From Endotrypanum monterogeii (lineage: Eukaryota; Euglenozoa; Kinetoplastea; Trypanosomatida; Trypanosomatidae), in the NCBI GenBank assembly GCA_000333855.2, contig CM007320.1:883761-947760 (forward strand): 64,000 nucleotides of DNA, in the 5' to 3' direction. Below the pieces are notes generated by a model. That model saw nothing but the letters and a program-made list of their open reading frames with translations. It searched no databases and was not told the DNA's origin. The translations under genes were made by a program, and so were the position numbers. The stretch's first letter is position 1; every line of letters starts with the position of its first letter. This document shows positions 53,586 through 64,000 of this stretch, in pieces.

Positions 53586-54713
53586 ATGCATGGAGAGGGC
53601 AGGTGCGCTCTACAAACTCATTTGCCGCAAGGGCACGTCACTTGCTCCACACCTGCACATTCCAGTGACGAAAAGAGGAAGTTATGGGAAAAGGAGCAGC
53701 ACCGCATAGCGCTCGTGGCAGATGTACCGAGGATAGAGAACTGCTACTGCCACTATTTCAGCAGCCACCAAAACAGCGCAGCTCAACTGGATGCACACCC
53801 GAATGGAGATGAGGCCTCGAGAGAGGCTTTTGTACACCGGCGCTTCAAATTGCCAGACCTGCAAACAGTATGTGCCTCACCTTGCAAGACACACTCCGAG
53901 AACAGAAGCGACGTTCCTGACGCCGACTCGATAAAGTCCCCTCAATTACGTTTCAGCGCCTCCTGGGAGGCGTTGCAATCCCAACTCCGCTTCGATGCGA
54001 CTCAGCAAAGCATCGTCTTCTCTACAAACGTTTCGATCGATCGACAGCTTCCTACACTTCTGCTCGTTGGTGGAGTAGACGTTTCTTTTATTCCCAACAC
54101 GAACGACGGAGTTGCGTGTCTTGCCATTTTGCGCTATCCATCAATGGAGCGTGTCAAGGAGTACATGCACAGGTGTACATTGAAGGAACCATACATTTCT
54201 GGTTTTCTCGCCTTTCGCGAGTTGCAACCCGTTCATGAGCTCTTCGAGTCTGTGCACGCCGAGCTGCTGGCGACGCAGACAATGCCGCAGCTGCTTCTCG
54301 TGGACGGCAACGGTGTGTTGCACCCTCGTCGCTGCGGGCTGGCCACACACCTCGGTGTCACACTGGACATTCCGACCATAGGGTGTTCGAAAAAAATGCT
54401 CCAGGTGGATGGACTGACGCGGGCAGCCGTGGAAGCAGCACTAGAGACTTTGACCGAGGCACCATCGTGTAGCTCCTTTCTTCCTCGTATCGTGCCGCTG
54501 GTTGGAGCTTCATTGCCACACCAGCTCTACGGCTACGCCGTTCTCAGTCATCTGAGAAGCGTGAGAAAGTGCATCTATGTCTCGCCGGGACACTGCGTGG
54601 GGTTCGCCGTTGCCACTGCTTTGGTCATTACGATGCTGCGGCACAGAATACCGGAGCCTATCCGGGCCGCTGACCTCAGCTCACGAGAGTTTATCAGCAA
54701 AATGTCTGCTTAG
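53586..54713 (+). CDS. ENDOV: Endonuclease V
   Basis: 375 residues. Eukaryotic endonuclease V cleaves RNA (and in bacteria DNA) next to inosine. Family motifs in order: an N-terminal LWEKEQHRIA (33-42); GGVDVSF with Asp165; a RYPSMERVKEY strand; PYISGFLAFRE with Glu212; LLLVDGNGVLHPR with Asp240; GLATHLGV; IGCSKKMLQVDGL with Lys269; and GHCVGFAVATAL near the C-terminus. The metal-binding Asp165/Glu212/Asp240 set is complete, so the enzyme should be active. Compared with human ENDOV, about 90-100 extra residues (roughly 47-155) separate the N-terminal helix from the first catalytic strand. They are Ser/Asp/His-rich and look disordered. The likely substrates are inosine-containing tRNAs or mRNAs; this is inferred. 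The start is the first ATG in frame, and a start nearer residue 30 would also leave the domain intact. Confidence 0.93.
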   Translation: MHGEGRCALQTHLPQGHVTCSTPAHSSDEKRKLWEKEQHRIALVADVPRIENCYCHYFSSHQNSAAQLDAHPNGDEASREAFVHRRFKLPDLQTVCASPCKTHSENRSDVPDADSIKSPQLRFSASWEALQSQLRFDATQQSIVFSTNVSIDRQLPTLLLVGGVDVSFIPNTNDGVACLAILRYPSMERVKEYMHRCTLKEPYISGFLAFRELQPVHELFESVHAELLATQTMPQLLLVDGNGVLHPRRCGLATHLGVTLDIPTIGCSKKMLQVDGLTRAAVEAALETLTEAPSCSSFLPRIVPLVGASLPHQLYGYAVLSHLRSVRKCIYVSPGHCVGFAVATALVITMLRHRIPEPIRAADLSSREFISKMSA

Positions 54714-55341
54714 GGGTGGGTGTAGGAATGCGCCCGCTTTCGTTTCGCCTCATCCCCCCTCCCCCCCCCCAAAAAAAAAAAAAAATCCGTTTTCTGTAGC
54801 GCTCTGGATGACGTGTCAAATCATAAAATAGACCACCAGTGGAACGACAGATCGTTTATTGATGGGGAACCGCGGCAACACGTCCTCGTCTTGCATCCTT
54901 ACACCATATGCACAGACTCTTCTGGCGTTGCCCCGAAGATATTTTTCTTTTTCTTGGGGGGCAGCCTTTCCCCCTCTGCTCTCATAGTGCTCCTCAATGC
55001 TCACCATGCATATTCGACCCTAAATCCAGCATACGAGCAGAAAGCACATTCTGCGGGGTATTGGGATAGGCCTCTTGCTTTCGGGTGACGTCTGCAAGGG
55101 TAGTGCTGTGACTGAGGGTTCGCAAGGCCCCCTTTTTTTTTTTCGCGCGCGCGTGTCGTCTTCACTCTTTTCGCCTCCTCCTCTTCCTCCTCCCAGATCC
55201 AAGCAATCTTTTCGTTCTTTTCCCTTCAAACATACCCGCGCAGAAGGGGGAGTGAGGCTTCTCATAACAAAAGGAAGCAGGGAGCAGGTGCACCAAGCCG
55301 GCGGCGAACACTCACTCACTCACCCACGCTTTTCCCCCTCT

Positions 55342-55378
<37 letters not shown>

Positions 55379-55438
55379 TAGCTCCACCTCTTTGCCTCTC
55401 TCTTCCCCCGCTTCCCTCCATTTGTTCGTTTTTCTGAA
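54714..55438. other. Intergenic spacer before the SDR gene
   Basis: 725 bp with a C-run followed by 15 A (about 54759-54785), an (AC)n tract at about 55345-55375 and a pyrimidine tract (55381-55435) that runs up to the next ATG with no intervening AG. No gene was recognised. Confidence 0.7.
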
Positions 55439-56668
55439 ATGATACTCCTCCTTTTCATTTGTGGGACGCTCTGGATCGTATGGTCGGTGACTTCTTTCTT
55501 CATGTACCGCCCCCGCCAGATAAGCGGGTTAACGGTGGTAGTGACTGGGGCCTGTAGTGATATAGGCCGGCATCTCTGCCTGCAGCTCTACGCCCGCGGC
55601 GCACGTGTCATTGCGTGGGACTACAGCAAAATAAAGCTACAGGAATTGCGGTCAAGCATCCTCAAGGCTACAGAAGGAGCTGACCACAGTGATGACGCGA
55701 GGGAGTCGCCTGACGACCTCGCTGCTGATTCGTCTAATGGAAATTTCTTTACTTGCATCCCCGTGGATGTGTCCTCGCGACTGCAGGTGCAACGTGCCGT
55801 CAAGGAGCTGGATGGTCCGGTGGACATCGTCATTAACGCTTCTCACTTATGCCCTCTGAGAGGATTCAGTGGCCGAACAGACGACTCCGCAGAGCGCGTC
55901 ATTCAGATCAACTTGCTTTCCCCGCTTATCGTGGTGCGGCAACTCTTACCGTTGTTGCTCATGCGGGGCTCGTCTTCGAATGCAGGCGGTCTACTGAAGA
56001 TGTCCCATCGGCGTGATGATTACGCCCAGGTTGTGAACCTCGTCTCCGCCGCTGCCAACTACGCTCTCTGTTCAGACAGTCCAGAGTACGCGGCGTCGCA
56101 GTGGGGCATGGTGGGCATGCACTACTCGATGCGTGAGTGGCTCATCCAGCAGCGGAAGGAGTACATGGCTGACAGTACGAGCGGCACGACGTCAGAGAAA
56201 AAAAAGACGACGGCGACAGCCTCTCGCCCGTCACGACTGCCACGAGAGATTCGGACGACACTGCTTCACCTGAACGAAATCCAGCAAGGTGTCTCAGCAT
56301 TGATGAGCTCCCCTCTGTCGACCTCGTTTACACTGCCAACAGCTCTTCGAGATTCGTCGCCGACAATGCAATCTGTTTTATCAGGAGGCCCTGTGCATGA
56401 CGGAGAGGGCAGCAGCGATGCACGCAAGAGGTCGGGGTCAACCTACCGCGATTCCTACACCCAAGTCTTGCACAAACGTAACTCGGAGCTGGAGGCGGCA
56501 GCGAAGTGCTGTGTGGACGCCATATGTCGAGGACAGGAAAGCTACTGCTACACGTCGGCCTGCGCATTAACCATGGTGTATCCATTGCTGATCGCATTCC
56601 CTGTACCCTGGGCAACTCGACTTTTGCGCTGGATACAGCGGACACCATCTGCCGCGACAGAGAAGTGA
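55439..56668 (+). CDS. Short-chain dehydrogenase/reductase-like protein, membrane-anchored, catalytic Lys replaced
   Basis: 409 residues. An N-terminal hydrophobic segment (about 2-21) is followed by a Rossmann start LTVVVTGACSDIGRHL (31-46, the TGxxxGxG equivalent is TGACSDIG with the last Gly absent), VDIVINAS (128-135, NAG equivalent), an Asn at 158 in INLLSP, and the active-site Ser203 in VNLVSAAAN. The YxxxK motif reads YAASQ: Tyr217 is kept, but residue 221 is Gln (codon CAG). Upstream inserts at 78-102 and a Ser/Thr-rich stretch at about 241-345 enlarge the usual 250-residue fold. A second hydrophobic stretch (about 373-392) lies near the C-terminus. Domain order recalls membrane-bound SDRs of the retinol dehydrogenase/17-beta-HSD11 kind. 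Loss of the Lys that lowers the Tyr pKa and holds the cofactor ribose suggests weak or no dehydrogenase activity. Substrate unknown. Confidence 0.85.
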   Translation: MILLLFICGTLWIVWSVTSFFMYRPRQISGLTVVVTGACSDIGRHLCLQLYARGARVIAWDYSKIKLQELRSSILKATEGADHSDDARESPDDLAADSSNGNFFTCIPVDVSSRLQVQRAVKELDGPVDIVINASHLCPLRGFSGRTDDSAERVIQINLLSPLIVVRQLLPLLLMRGSSSNAGGLLKMSHRRDDYAQVVNLVSAAANYALCSDSPEYAASQWGMVGMHYSMREWLIQQRKEYMADSTSGTTSEKKKTTATASRPSRLPREIRTTLLHLNEIQQGVSALMSSPLSTSFTLPTALRDSSPTMQSVLSGGPVHDGEGSSDARKRSGSTYRDSYTQVLHKRNSELEAAAKCCVDAICRGQESYCYTSACALTMVYPLLIAFPVPWATRLLRWIQRTPSAATEK

Positions 56669-57574
56669 GCTACTCTCCAATTCCTTTTCCTACTCTCTGC
56701 GTGGGAGCCACGCGAACAGTTTCGCACTCCTCCCGCCCGTTCCTCAACTCCTTTTCTTATTGCATATCACCTCTTTCTTCGTTTTCGGCTCCCGTCGACG
56801 ACGAACATTATGTAGCTCCAGTGGTCCTGTGTCCCAGGTGAGCAGAGAGAGATCCGTGGTGATGACGGCGAGGGCGATGACGACTGCAAAGAGCAGTCCC
56901 ATCTGCGTCGGACTGCGGAGTAACTCATTTCGCAGCCCACAGTAGAGCTGCTCACTTTGCGCATCGATTTACCTTCGTGTGCAGATAGTTAGGGGGAGGC
57001 GAGGGCGCTGCGGACCTGCGTCTCCTCGACTGCCCTCTGAGCTGCGTACCCAACCAATCCACCCCTTTTCGCCTCTCAAATCCCCCCTTGCTCTACATTT
57101 TTTTTTATTTTTTTTTTCGCTTTCCTTGCACACGAGCCCATGTCCCCCTCACCGATGCACACCAAAGGCATAACAATCAAAGTCCTGTAGAGTTCTGAAA
57201 CATCCGATCCCCGGTGTTTTTGAGTTATCGAAAGCTGCTCGCCCCTCTCTTTTTTTTCACGTGCGCATTCAAGACGTGATATATTATTATCAACCCCCGC
57301 ACTTCCCCCCCCCTTTTTAGTGTCCTCGACCTATTTTCCAGCGAAATACTGCAAAGTGTATATAACCTTTTTTTTTCACTACTCTTCTTTTCACCACCTC
57401 CTTCTCCTGAATATTTTTCTTTGTAACATTCCTGTTGCTTCTCTCGTATACACACACATACACATTTATATCTATCTATCTATCTATATATATATACATT
57501 GCCTCTACTGCGCTTTCTCAGCTGCTGCACCCCCTTTCTAAGCTCCTTTTATCGTCTCCCCCGCCATTTTCGTC
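56669..57574. other. Intergenic spacer before tyrosine aminotransferase
   Basis: 906 bp with poly-T near 57099-57117 and 57369-57376, and a (TCTA)n-(TA)n tract at about 57465-57497. Candidate acceptor AGs follow CT tracts at 57520-57521 and 57541-57542. No gene was recognised. Confidence 0.7.
57520..57521 (+). promoter_or_regulatory. Candidate spliced-leader acceptor AG for tyrosine aminotransferase
   Basis: gcctctactgcgctttctc then AG, 53 nt before the start codon. A second AG at 57541-57542 after cccctttcta is an alternative. Confidence 0.4.
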
Positions 57575-58816
57575 ATGATGACAGATGTTCACCCACCGCG
57601 CAAATTTCCAGTCTCGGCACTGTCGATGGCTGGTAAAAATGAAATGATCGTGGCGTCCATGCGCCAGTCTAAGTGCAGGGACAAGAAGCAGCTAAAGCTG
57701 TCGATCGGTGACCCGACCTTCGATGGAAATTTGAAGACGTCAGATGTCACTGCAGAGGCTTTCTGTGAGCACACGCATACACCGACCAAATACACGTACC
57801 AGCGCTCATGGGGCCGTGTAGCGGCCTGCAGTGCGGTGGCTGAATGGTGGGCCGAACACTTTGCATCAGAAAATCCTGAAGGCTGCAAAGCGGAGAATGT
57901 CGTCATGACAACTGGTGGCGCTGAGGCTATCGTCAACACCATAACGGCGCTCTGTGACACAGGCGACAACCTGCTCATCCCAGCCCCGGGATTTCCTGCC
58001 TACTCGTTCTGCTGTGACATATATGGTATCGAGAAGCGGTTATACAACTTAATGCCTGACAGCAACTGGGAAGTTAACCTTGAGGAGGTGCGCAGTCTCA
58101 TTGATGAGCGCACACGGGCTATCTTTCTCACCAACCCCTCAAACCCATGCGGCAGCAACTGGAGCCGCGCACACCTCGAGGCTATCGTGAAGCTGTGCGA
58201 AGAAATGAAACTGCCCATCGTCTCGGACGAAATTTACTGTGGTATGGTATTCAAAGGTCAGGTCTTCACCTCCGTGGCGCAGTTCAAATCCCCTGTGCCG
58301 CGCTTCATTATCTGTGGACTGGCCAAGAACTTTATGCTTCCCGGGTGGCGTGTAGGGTGGGTGATGCTGGTGGACCCCGAGGGCTACGCCGCGGGCGTGC
58401 TCAAGGGCATGCAGAACATGTCGATGCACACTCTCGGGCCTAATGCACTCGCCCAGCACGCTATACCAGACATCTTCAAAAAGACTACCAAAGATTACTA
58501 TGCCCGTAATATGAAGGAGCTGGAGGAGAGCGCGAAGCTGTTCGCTGAAGGTGTGCGCAAGTGTCATGGTCTGTCATGCAACGAGCCGCAGGGCGCTTTG
58601 TACATTATGGTGAAGGTGCACTTCGATGAATTCAAAGACATCGCAACCGACGTCGAGTTTAACTTGGCGCTTGAGGATGAGGAAAACGTGCAGGTGGTGC
58701 CGGGGACCTACATGCAGATACCCGGCTACTTCCGTATCAGCTTCGTGCGTGAGCGCAAGGTGCTGCAAGAGGCACTCGAGCGCTTGTCCGCGTTCTGCGC
58801 GCGCCATCGGAAGTAA
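57575..58816 (+). CDS. TAT: Tyrosine aminotransferase (PLP-dependent, fold type I)
   Basis: 413 residues. Transfers the amino group of tyrosine and other aromatic amino acids to a keto acid. The PLP lysine is Lys251 in CGLAKNFMLPGWRVGW. Other class I landmarks are YTYQRSWG (73-80), TTGGAEAI for phosphate binding (112-119), PAPGFPAY (136-143), TNPSNPCGSNW (186-196, Asn187), SDEIYCGM with Asp218 and Tyr221, and the C-terminal YFRISFVRERK, whose Arg binds the substrate carboxylate. Length and motifs match trypanosomatid tyrosine aminotransferases. These are cytosolic enzymes that in T. cruzi have broad substrate range and feed aromatic lactate formation. No targeting signal is visible. MetMet at the start: the first ATG is taken. 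Confidence 0.95.
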   Translation: MMTDVHPPRKFPVSALSMAGKNEMIVASMRQSKCRDKKQLKLSIGDPTFDGNLKTSDVTAEAFCEHTHTPTKYTYQRSWGRVAACSAVAEWWAEHFASENPEGCKAENVVMTTGGAEAIVNTITALCDTGDNLLIPAPGFPAYSFCCDIYGIEKRLYNLMPDSNWEVNLEEVRSLIDERTRAIFLTNPSNPCGSNWSRAHLEAIVKLCEEMKLPIVSDEIYCGMVFKGQVFTSVAQFKSPVPRFIICGLAKNFMLPGWRVGWVMLVDPEGYAAGVLKGMQNMSMHTLGPNALAQHAIPDIFKKTTKDYYARNMKELEESAKLFAEGVRKCHGLSCNEPQGALYIMVKVHFDEFKDIATDVEFNLALEDEENVQVVPGTYMQIPGYFRISFVRERKVLQEALERLSAFCARHRK

Positions 58817-59337
58817 GAAAATACAAAATGGGGTAATACGTCTCGCAGGGAGTACGCGCGGGGTCGGAGTGGGGGGTGTAGAAATTAGGGGGGGGGAGAA
58901 CAAGCATCTGCTAAGGAGGACACACAAGAAATTTTTGTCGAGATGAATTGCAGAGGACTTCTTTATTTCCGAAGCAACGCTCCCGCGCATCATACCCTCG
59001 CCCCTGTTCCTCTTTTTCTCCCCTTCAGGCGACACACTGCATATGCGCTGAAAATCTGTCACTGCATGAGCACATACTACATTGGGAATCGCTTGTAGAG
59101 CCCTCATTTTAGGGAATAAGGAAGAGCAGGATGCAGTCCGCGTTCTCGGTTCATCCCTCCGACCCCGTTACGATGAGTGAGGTTGTCAAATGTCAGCCTT
59201 TGTAAAAATACAGATATATATCTGTATACCCTCAAGTGTGAATGGCTGTTTCTTTATTGTAGGTTATTATTTATCTTAATACATATACCTGTACATGTCT
59301 TTCACACAGCTCCCTAACTCACACATGCACCCACACA

Positions 59338-59340
59338 TAT

Positions 59341-59384
<44 letters not shown>
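59338..59384. repeat. Compound (TA)n-(GT)n microsatellite
   Basis: About 12 TA units passing directly into about 10 GT units. Confidence 0.95.
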
Positions 59385-60254
59385 CGTTAGCGCATATGGA
59401 AACGATTCTCCCGTGTTCTTTCTCCTGGTTGCATACTTGGTCACTCTGCGCTCCGAGAGTAGTCTCATTGCTGTGCACGCTCGTATATTACGTCCCCCGC
59501 ACGGATCCCAATTTTTCTGAATATCTTGACTTCAAAAAACGTCTGTATTTTTCTTTACCGCTTCCTTCCCCCCCCCTCCTCCCAAACACATGCAAAAAAA
59601 AAAAATCTTTGCATGACATCCCACATTGAGGGAGAGTATGCTGAGAAAAAGGGAGAGGGGAAAAGGGATGATGAACGAGCTATTTTGGGTTATACGCACG
59701 TAGAGTTATGTTGGGGAAAGAGCCTACGTGTGTGTGTGTGTGTGGAGGGGGGGGGGGCTCAGCTCCGCGCACCTGAGTATGATGTAGCCACAAAGCGGCC
59801 CGGCGAAAGAAATTGGGGATGTGCTGATGCAGTTGTGTAATTGCTTCTTTCTCATGAGCTATAAAAACCATAGCATTCAGTGAGAGAGTTATTATGATAC
59901 AATGAGAGATGAGTGATAAAGAAAGACTTTTTCTCCAAGAAAGTGAGTGAAAAGAAAAAAAAACCGACAGTCTCCGTACCTGAGTCTGTTTGAGCAAAGC
60001 CAATGAGATAAACACAGACATCACAACTCCCCTCCCCTTCCACAGCGTGATATTTTTGGAGGATTTTTCTCTGACGCACAGTACTTTCCATTTTTTTTTT
60101 TTTCACTTCGCGCCTTGTATCGCTCGCCTTCAACTCACTTTTGTGCTTCAGGCTCAACCTAAGTCTTTTGCATTTGAATCTTTTTTACTTGAACGTTTTC
60201 ACTTCCCCTCTTTTTTTTTTCTTAGTTTTCGCTCTCGGTGGACTTTGCCTGACA

Positions 60255-60488
60255 ATGTCCTCGGTGAGACCTTTCTTTTGTATCGTTAGTGTGGAGCCCT
60301 TATCCTTTGATCACTTACGTTGCAGACCTCTCTCCCGCGCTTCGCCGCTGCGTGCATCGTCATTTCAGCTTGCACTTGTACTGGTGCGCGGAGAGGCAGC
60401 TGCCATGGAAATGAGAACCTGCTTGTGTGAGAGAAGAAGGTCGGCGTGCGGTGAGAAAGGGGCACACATACAGGAAGGAATATGTTGA
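60255..60488 (+). CDS. Candidate small ORF (77 aa), unverified
   Basis: A pyrimidine tract (acttcccctcttttttttttcttag, AG at 60224-60225) is followed 30 nt later by the first ATG, which opens a 77-codon frame (MSSVRPFFCIVSVEPL...). The product is Arg- and Cys-rich with no recognised domain. The start region has the same architecture as the real gene starts in this window, which makes it the most plausible unannotated small gene here. Codon third positions show no strong GC bias, so chance remains possible. Confidence 0.3.
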   Translation: MSSVRPFFCIVSVEPLSFDHLRCRPLSRASPLRASSFQLALVLVRGEAAAMEMRTCLCERRRSACGEKGAHIQEGIC

Positions 60489-60850
60489 GTGGTGATTGAT
60501 TTGTGCTTGTGGCCATCTGGTGCACGTGTGCGAGCGACTCAAGCGGACGAGAAGTACTCCGAGATGAACCAAACAACAGTCACGAAGTTAGACGAAATAG
60601 TCGACGATCATTAGTAGAAGAAAAAAAAAATGCCCCTCGATATTACAAGGGGACCACCGTGTGGGAAAGACTGTAGCGGATCCCCGGGACTTGTTTCAAA
60701 GGGGAAGGGAGAGGGGAAAGGAGCAGCCGAGACCCCCACACCACCCCAGCGCCCATTTTGATTTTGTGGGCCATTCATACGACACTTTCCTGATGTGTTT
60801 CGCCCACGCACAAAAGCACATTGTATGGGTGTGCCTGTGACACGTACTGA

Positions 60851-62068
<1,218 letters not shown>

Positions 62069-62195
62069 AGAAAAAAAATCGAAATTACCATAATGTTTTT
62101 TTTTTTTTACGGTCTGCTCAACGAGTAGAGAAGCAACCAAAGAAGAAGACCGGTTAACCGCATCTCATAGCCCTCATGTCAACGGAGAGGCCAGT

Positions 62196-62441
62196 ATGTC
62201 GCGAACCGCACCAGATGGCAGATATCAGGGGTCCAGGAAGCTATATCGCACGCGACTCACAGCAGACATTGCTGACACATCTGACCAGCCTCATTACGAA
62301 TTTTCTGATCTTGCAGCGCATTCCTATCTGCTTCGGGTTCCCTCGACACGTATCGAGCAGCCTCTGATTTCAATCACATCAAAAAAAAAAATTCAAACTG
62401 AGGTCACGGAAACACAAGAAGAAAGCTGCGCTCGTCGGTAA
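62196..62441 (+). CDS. Candidate small ORF (81 aa), unverified
   Basis: ATG frame 128 bp after the GAPDH stop, downstream of a T-run (62094-62109) and an AG at 62124-62125. The product (MSRTAPDGRYQGSRKLYRTRL...) is hydrophilic with balanced composition and an AAA-coded Lys triplet. An overlapping 63-codon frame has the first ATG (62176), which argues against efficient use of this one. No family recognised; it may simply be GAPDH 3' UTR. Confidence 0.2.
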   Translation: MSRTAPDGRYQGSRKLYRTRLTADIADTSDQPHYEFSDLAAHSYLLRVPSTRIEQPLISITSKKKIQTEVTETQEESCARR

Positions 62442-63268
62442 ACTCCTCGCCAGCAAGCACAAACGAAACAACTGTGCATCGGTACGCTGCTCACACGCTG
62501 AGTCACCCGCAGTTGGCAGGTATCGTCCACCTTCCACTGCCATAAGACGAATTGATTTGCAGTCATCCTTCAAAAAAAAAAAAGTGAAGTTCACCCACCC
62601 GTCTGCTCGCAGAAAACAAACAAAAAAGGTTTCCTCACTCTATAGTTTCTGTTTTTTCTGTAACATATATTTTTGCTTTGTGTAACAGCAGGGCTTTGGA
62701 TCAGCAATTCCATGAGAAACTGACGAATACTGTCACATTTCTCCGTGCGGTTTGTAGATTTCCGATTACCAGCCCACCCTCAAAAGAGGTTGTTCCGTCT
62801 CCCCCTATTCTTCATTTGTAGTTGCCTTTTTTTTTAGGGGGGGGGGTATGTAAGCATTTCCGAAGAGAAAACACACACACACCACTCGCTTTTGTGTATA
62901 TTATCCATGATTTCGTATTACTATTTTTATCCTTCCTCCACATACACCAACGGACAACACTTCAAACTACTAATGTAGGCATTTGCCCGTGGGAAACCAC
63001 TCGATCTGCTTCACCGCATCTCACACAGACACGCATATTGGAAGTGTCCATACCCAGAAAATAGTGAAACAATTTGCGTTCAATGATTTACTCCTGACAC
63101 ATTCGAGACGGAAATCTGATCATCCGCATAGATATGTGCCCCCCCCCCTCCCTCCCCCCCTCCCAAACTGCAGCAGACGTCCAGACACCCATCACTTCCT
63201 ATTAGCAGTGAGGCACCTTATTGGAATAGTCTCGACAAGATGATCCAAGTTTGAAAAAGATACATATG

Positions 63269-63293
63269 TATATATATATATATATATATATAT
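63269..63293. repeat. (TA)n microsatellite
   Basis: About 12 TA units in the spacer downstream of GAPDH. Confidence 0.95.
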
Positions 63294-64000
63294 TTCTACT
63301 TCCCCTTGTCACATTTTCTCTCCCACCCTCTCCAACTCCTCCCCTCTATGGCATAAGTTCCATTTATCTATATATACGTATCACAACCCTCTAACCTTCT
63401 CAAATACACACAGGTTGTGTCAGCCAATTACCACACAACGGCTACCGCCATCTCTAGAACCTTCCATCGAGTGCACACAAGGGCTGAGGCGAAAGTCCTC
63501 CAAGCAGAGGGACACCATTTTATACGAACTTTGGGTAGTAAGTCTGAGCTGGTGTGCGCGCTTGTCACGTGGAACGTCATCCCTTGTTAATAGCGAGCAC
63601 TCCATCTGCATCCCCGCAAGAGGCTCGTCTACACCGGGGGAGAGAGGAGAGAGAAGGACGGAGCGCCGTGGCTGCATCTGCGTGTGCGTCCAGGTGCGCG
63701 AAGGGTACTCTGCAAGCGCTCATTTTCAAGCCGCACGCGGGCTTGTTGCTGGTGCCCCTGCGGTCGGGTGATGCGCAAGAGCATATGTTCGCATGCGCAT
63801 GGGCAAGCAGTGTCGCTATGCGTCTCCACCTCACCCCGATGCGGAGCAACGGTACGAAACACGTGCGAGATGTGGTTGTTTGTAGTCTGTGTGTGTGTGC
63901 GTGGGCTGCGCGTGTGCATGTGATGACGTACGTCTTTGGAATTTGACAACCGACCTGCGCGGCTCGCTTTGCGTGCGTCACGTACTCTGCGGACAACGTG

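Larger units (their letters stand above)
62069..64000. other. Spacer downstream of GAPDH
   Basis: Contains a T-run (62094-62109), A-runs, a C/G-run region (62836-62846 and 63139-63163), a (TA)n tract (63269-63293) and, from about 63440 to the end, non-repetitive sequence of higher GC content. The frames in the last 600 bp that look long start at GTG and are not supported. A next gene probably begins beyond the window. Two overlapping short ATG frames at 62176-62367 and 62196-62441 follow the T-run. Confidence 0.6.

Noticed and set aside
63554..63946. 130-codon frame near the right edge
   Set aside because: It opens at GTG, the opposite strand is equally open, and the translated sequence has no recognised motif.

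Overview
The window is nuclear DNA of a trypanosomatid, most likely Leishmania or a close leishmaniine. All recognisable genes lie on the + strand as uninterrupted open reading frames. Long AT/pyrimidine-rich spacers separate them, full of poly-T, (CT), (GT/CA) and (TA) tracts, and pyrimidine tract-AG pairs sit just upstream of several start codons. This is the layout of a directional gene cluster transcribed as a polycistron and matured by spliced-leader trans-splicing and polyadenylation. No bacterial signals (Shine-Dalgarno sites, operators, CRISPR arrays) are present or expected. Dispersed poly(A)-tailed elements resembling the Leishmania SIDER retroposons point the same way. The set glucokinase / tyrosine aminotransferase / cytosolic GAPDH recalls, from memory, a cluster on Leishmania chromosome 36; I could not check this.

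Layout. 1-1176: C-terminal two thirds of VPS45. 1177-3574: spacer with a SIDER-like element duplicated across an assembly gap. 3575-11455: a giant gamma-tubulin-complex (GCP6-like) protein. 12097-13200: DRG1 GTPase. 16930-17934: guanylate-kinase-family protein with large insertions. 19173-20053: two SIDER-like copies in tandem around a second gap. 20771-22102: helical protein of unknown function. 23005-24462: BBS4 of the BBSome. 24463-30790: 6.3 kb gene-poor spacer. 30791-32236: NEK-like protein kinase. 32237-44706: 12.5 kb gene-poor spacer. 44707-46116: multi-pass membrane protein. 46970-47947: mitoribosomal protein bS18m. 49391-50629: bacterial-type glucokinase with a glycosomal PTS1. 53586-54713: endonuclease V. 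55439-56668: degenerate short-chain dehydrogenase. 57575-58816: tyrosine aminotransferase. 61073-62068: cytosolic GAPDH. 62069-64000: spacer.

Function. As usual in trypanosomatids, neighbours are co-transcribed but functionally mixed. Three themes recur: cytoskeleton/flagellum (GCP6-like, BBS4, NEK-like kinase), trafficking and translation (VPS45, DRG1, bS18m), and sugar/amino-acid metabolism (glucokinase in glycosomes, cytosolic GAPDH, tyrosine aminotransferase).

No convincing undescribed system was found. The most unusual points are near-identical SIDER-like copies 17 kb apart, two very long same-strand gene-free stretches, (TA)n tracts repeatedly placed just before start codons, a short-chain dehydrogenase whose catalytic Lys is Gln, and several small open reading frames that follow good splice-acceptor contexts.
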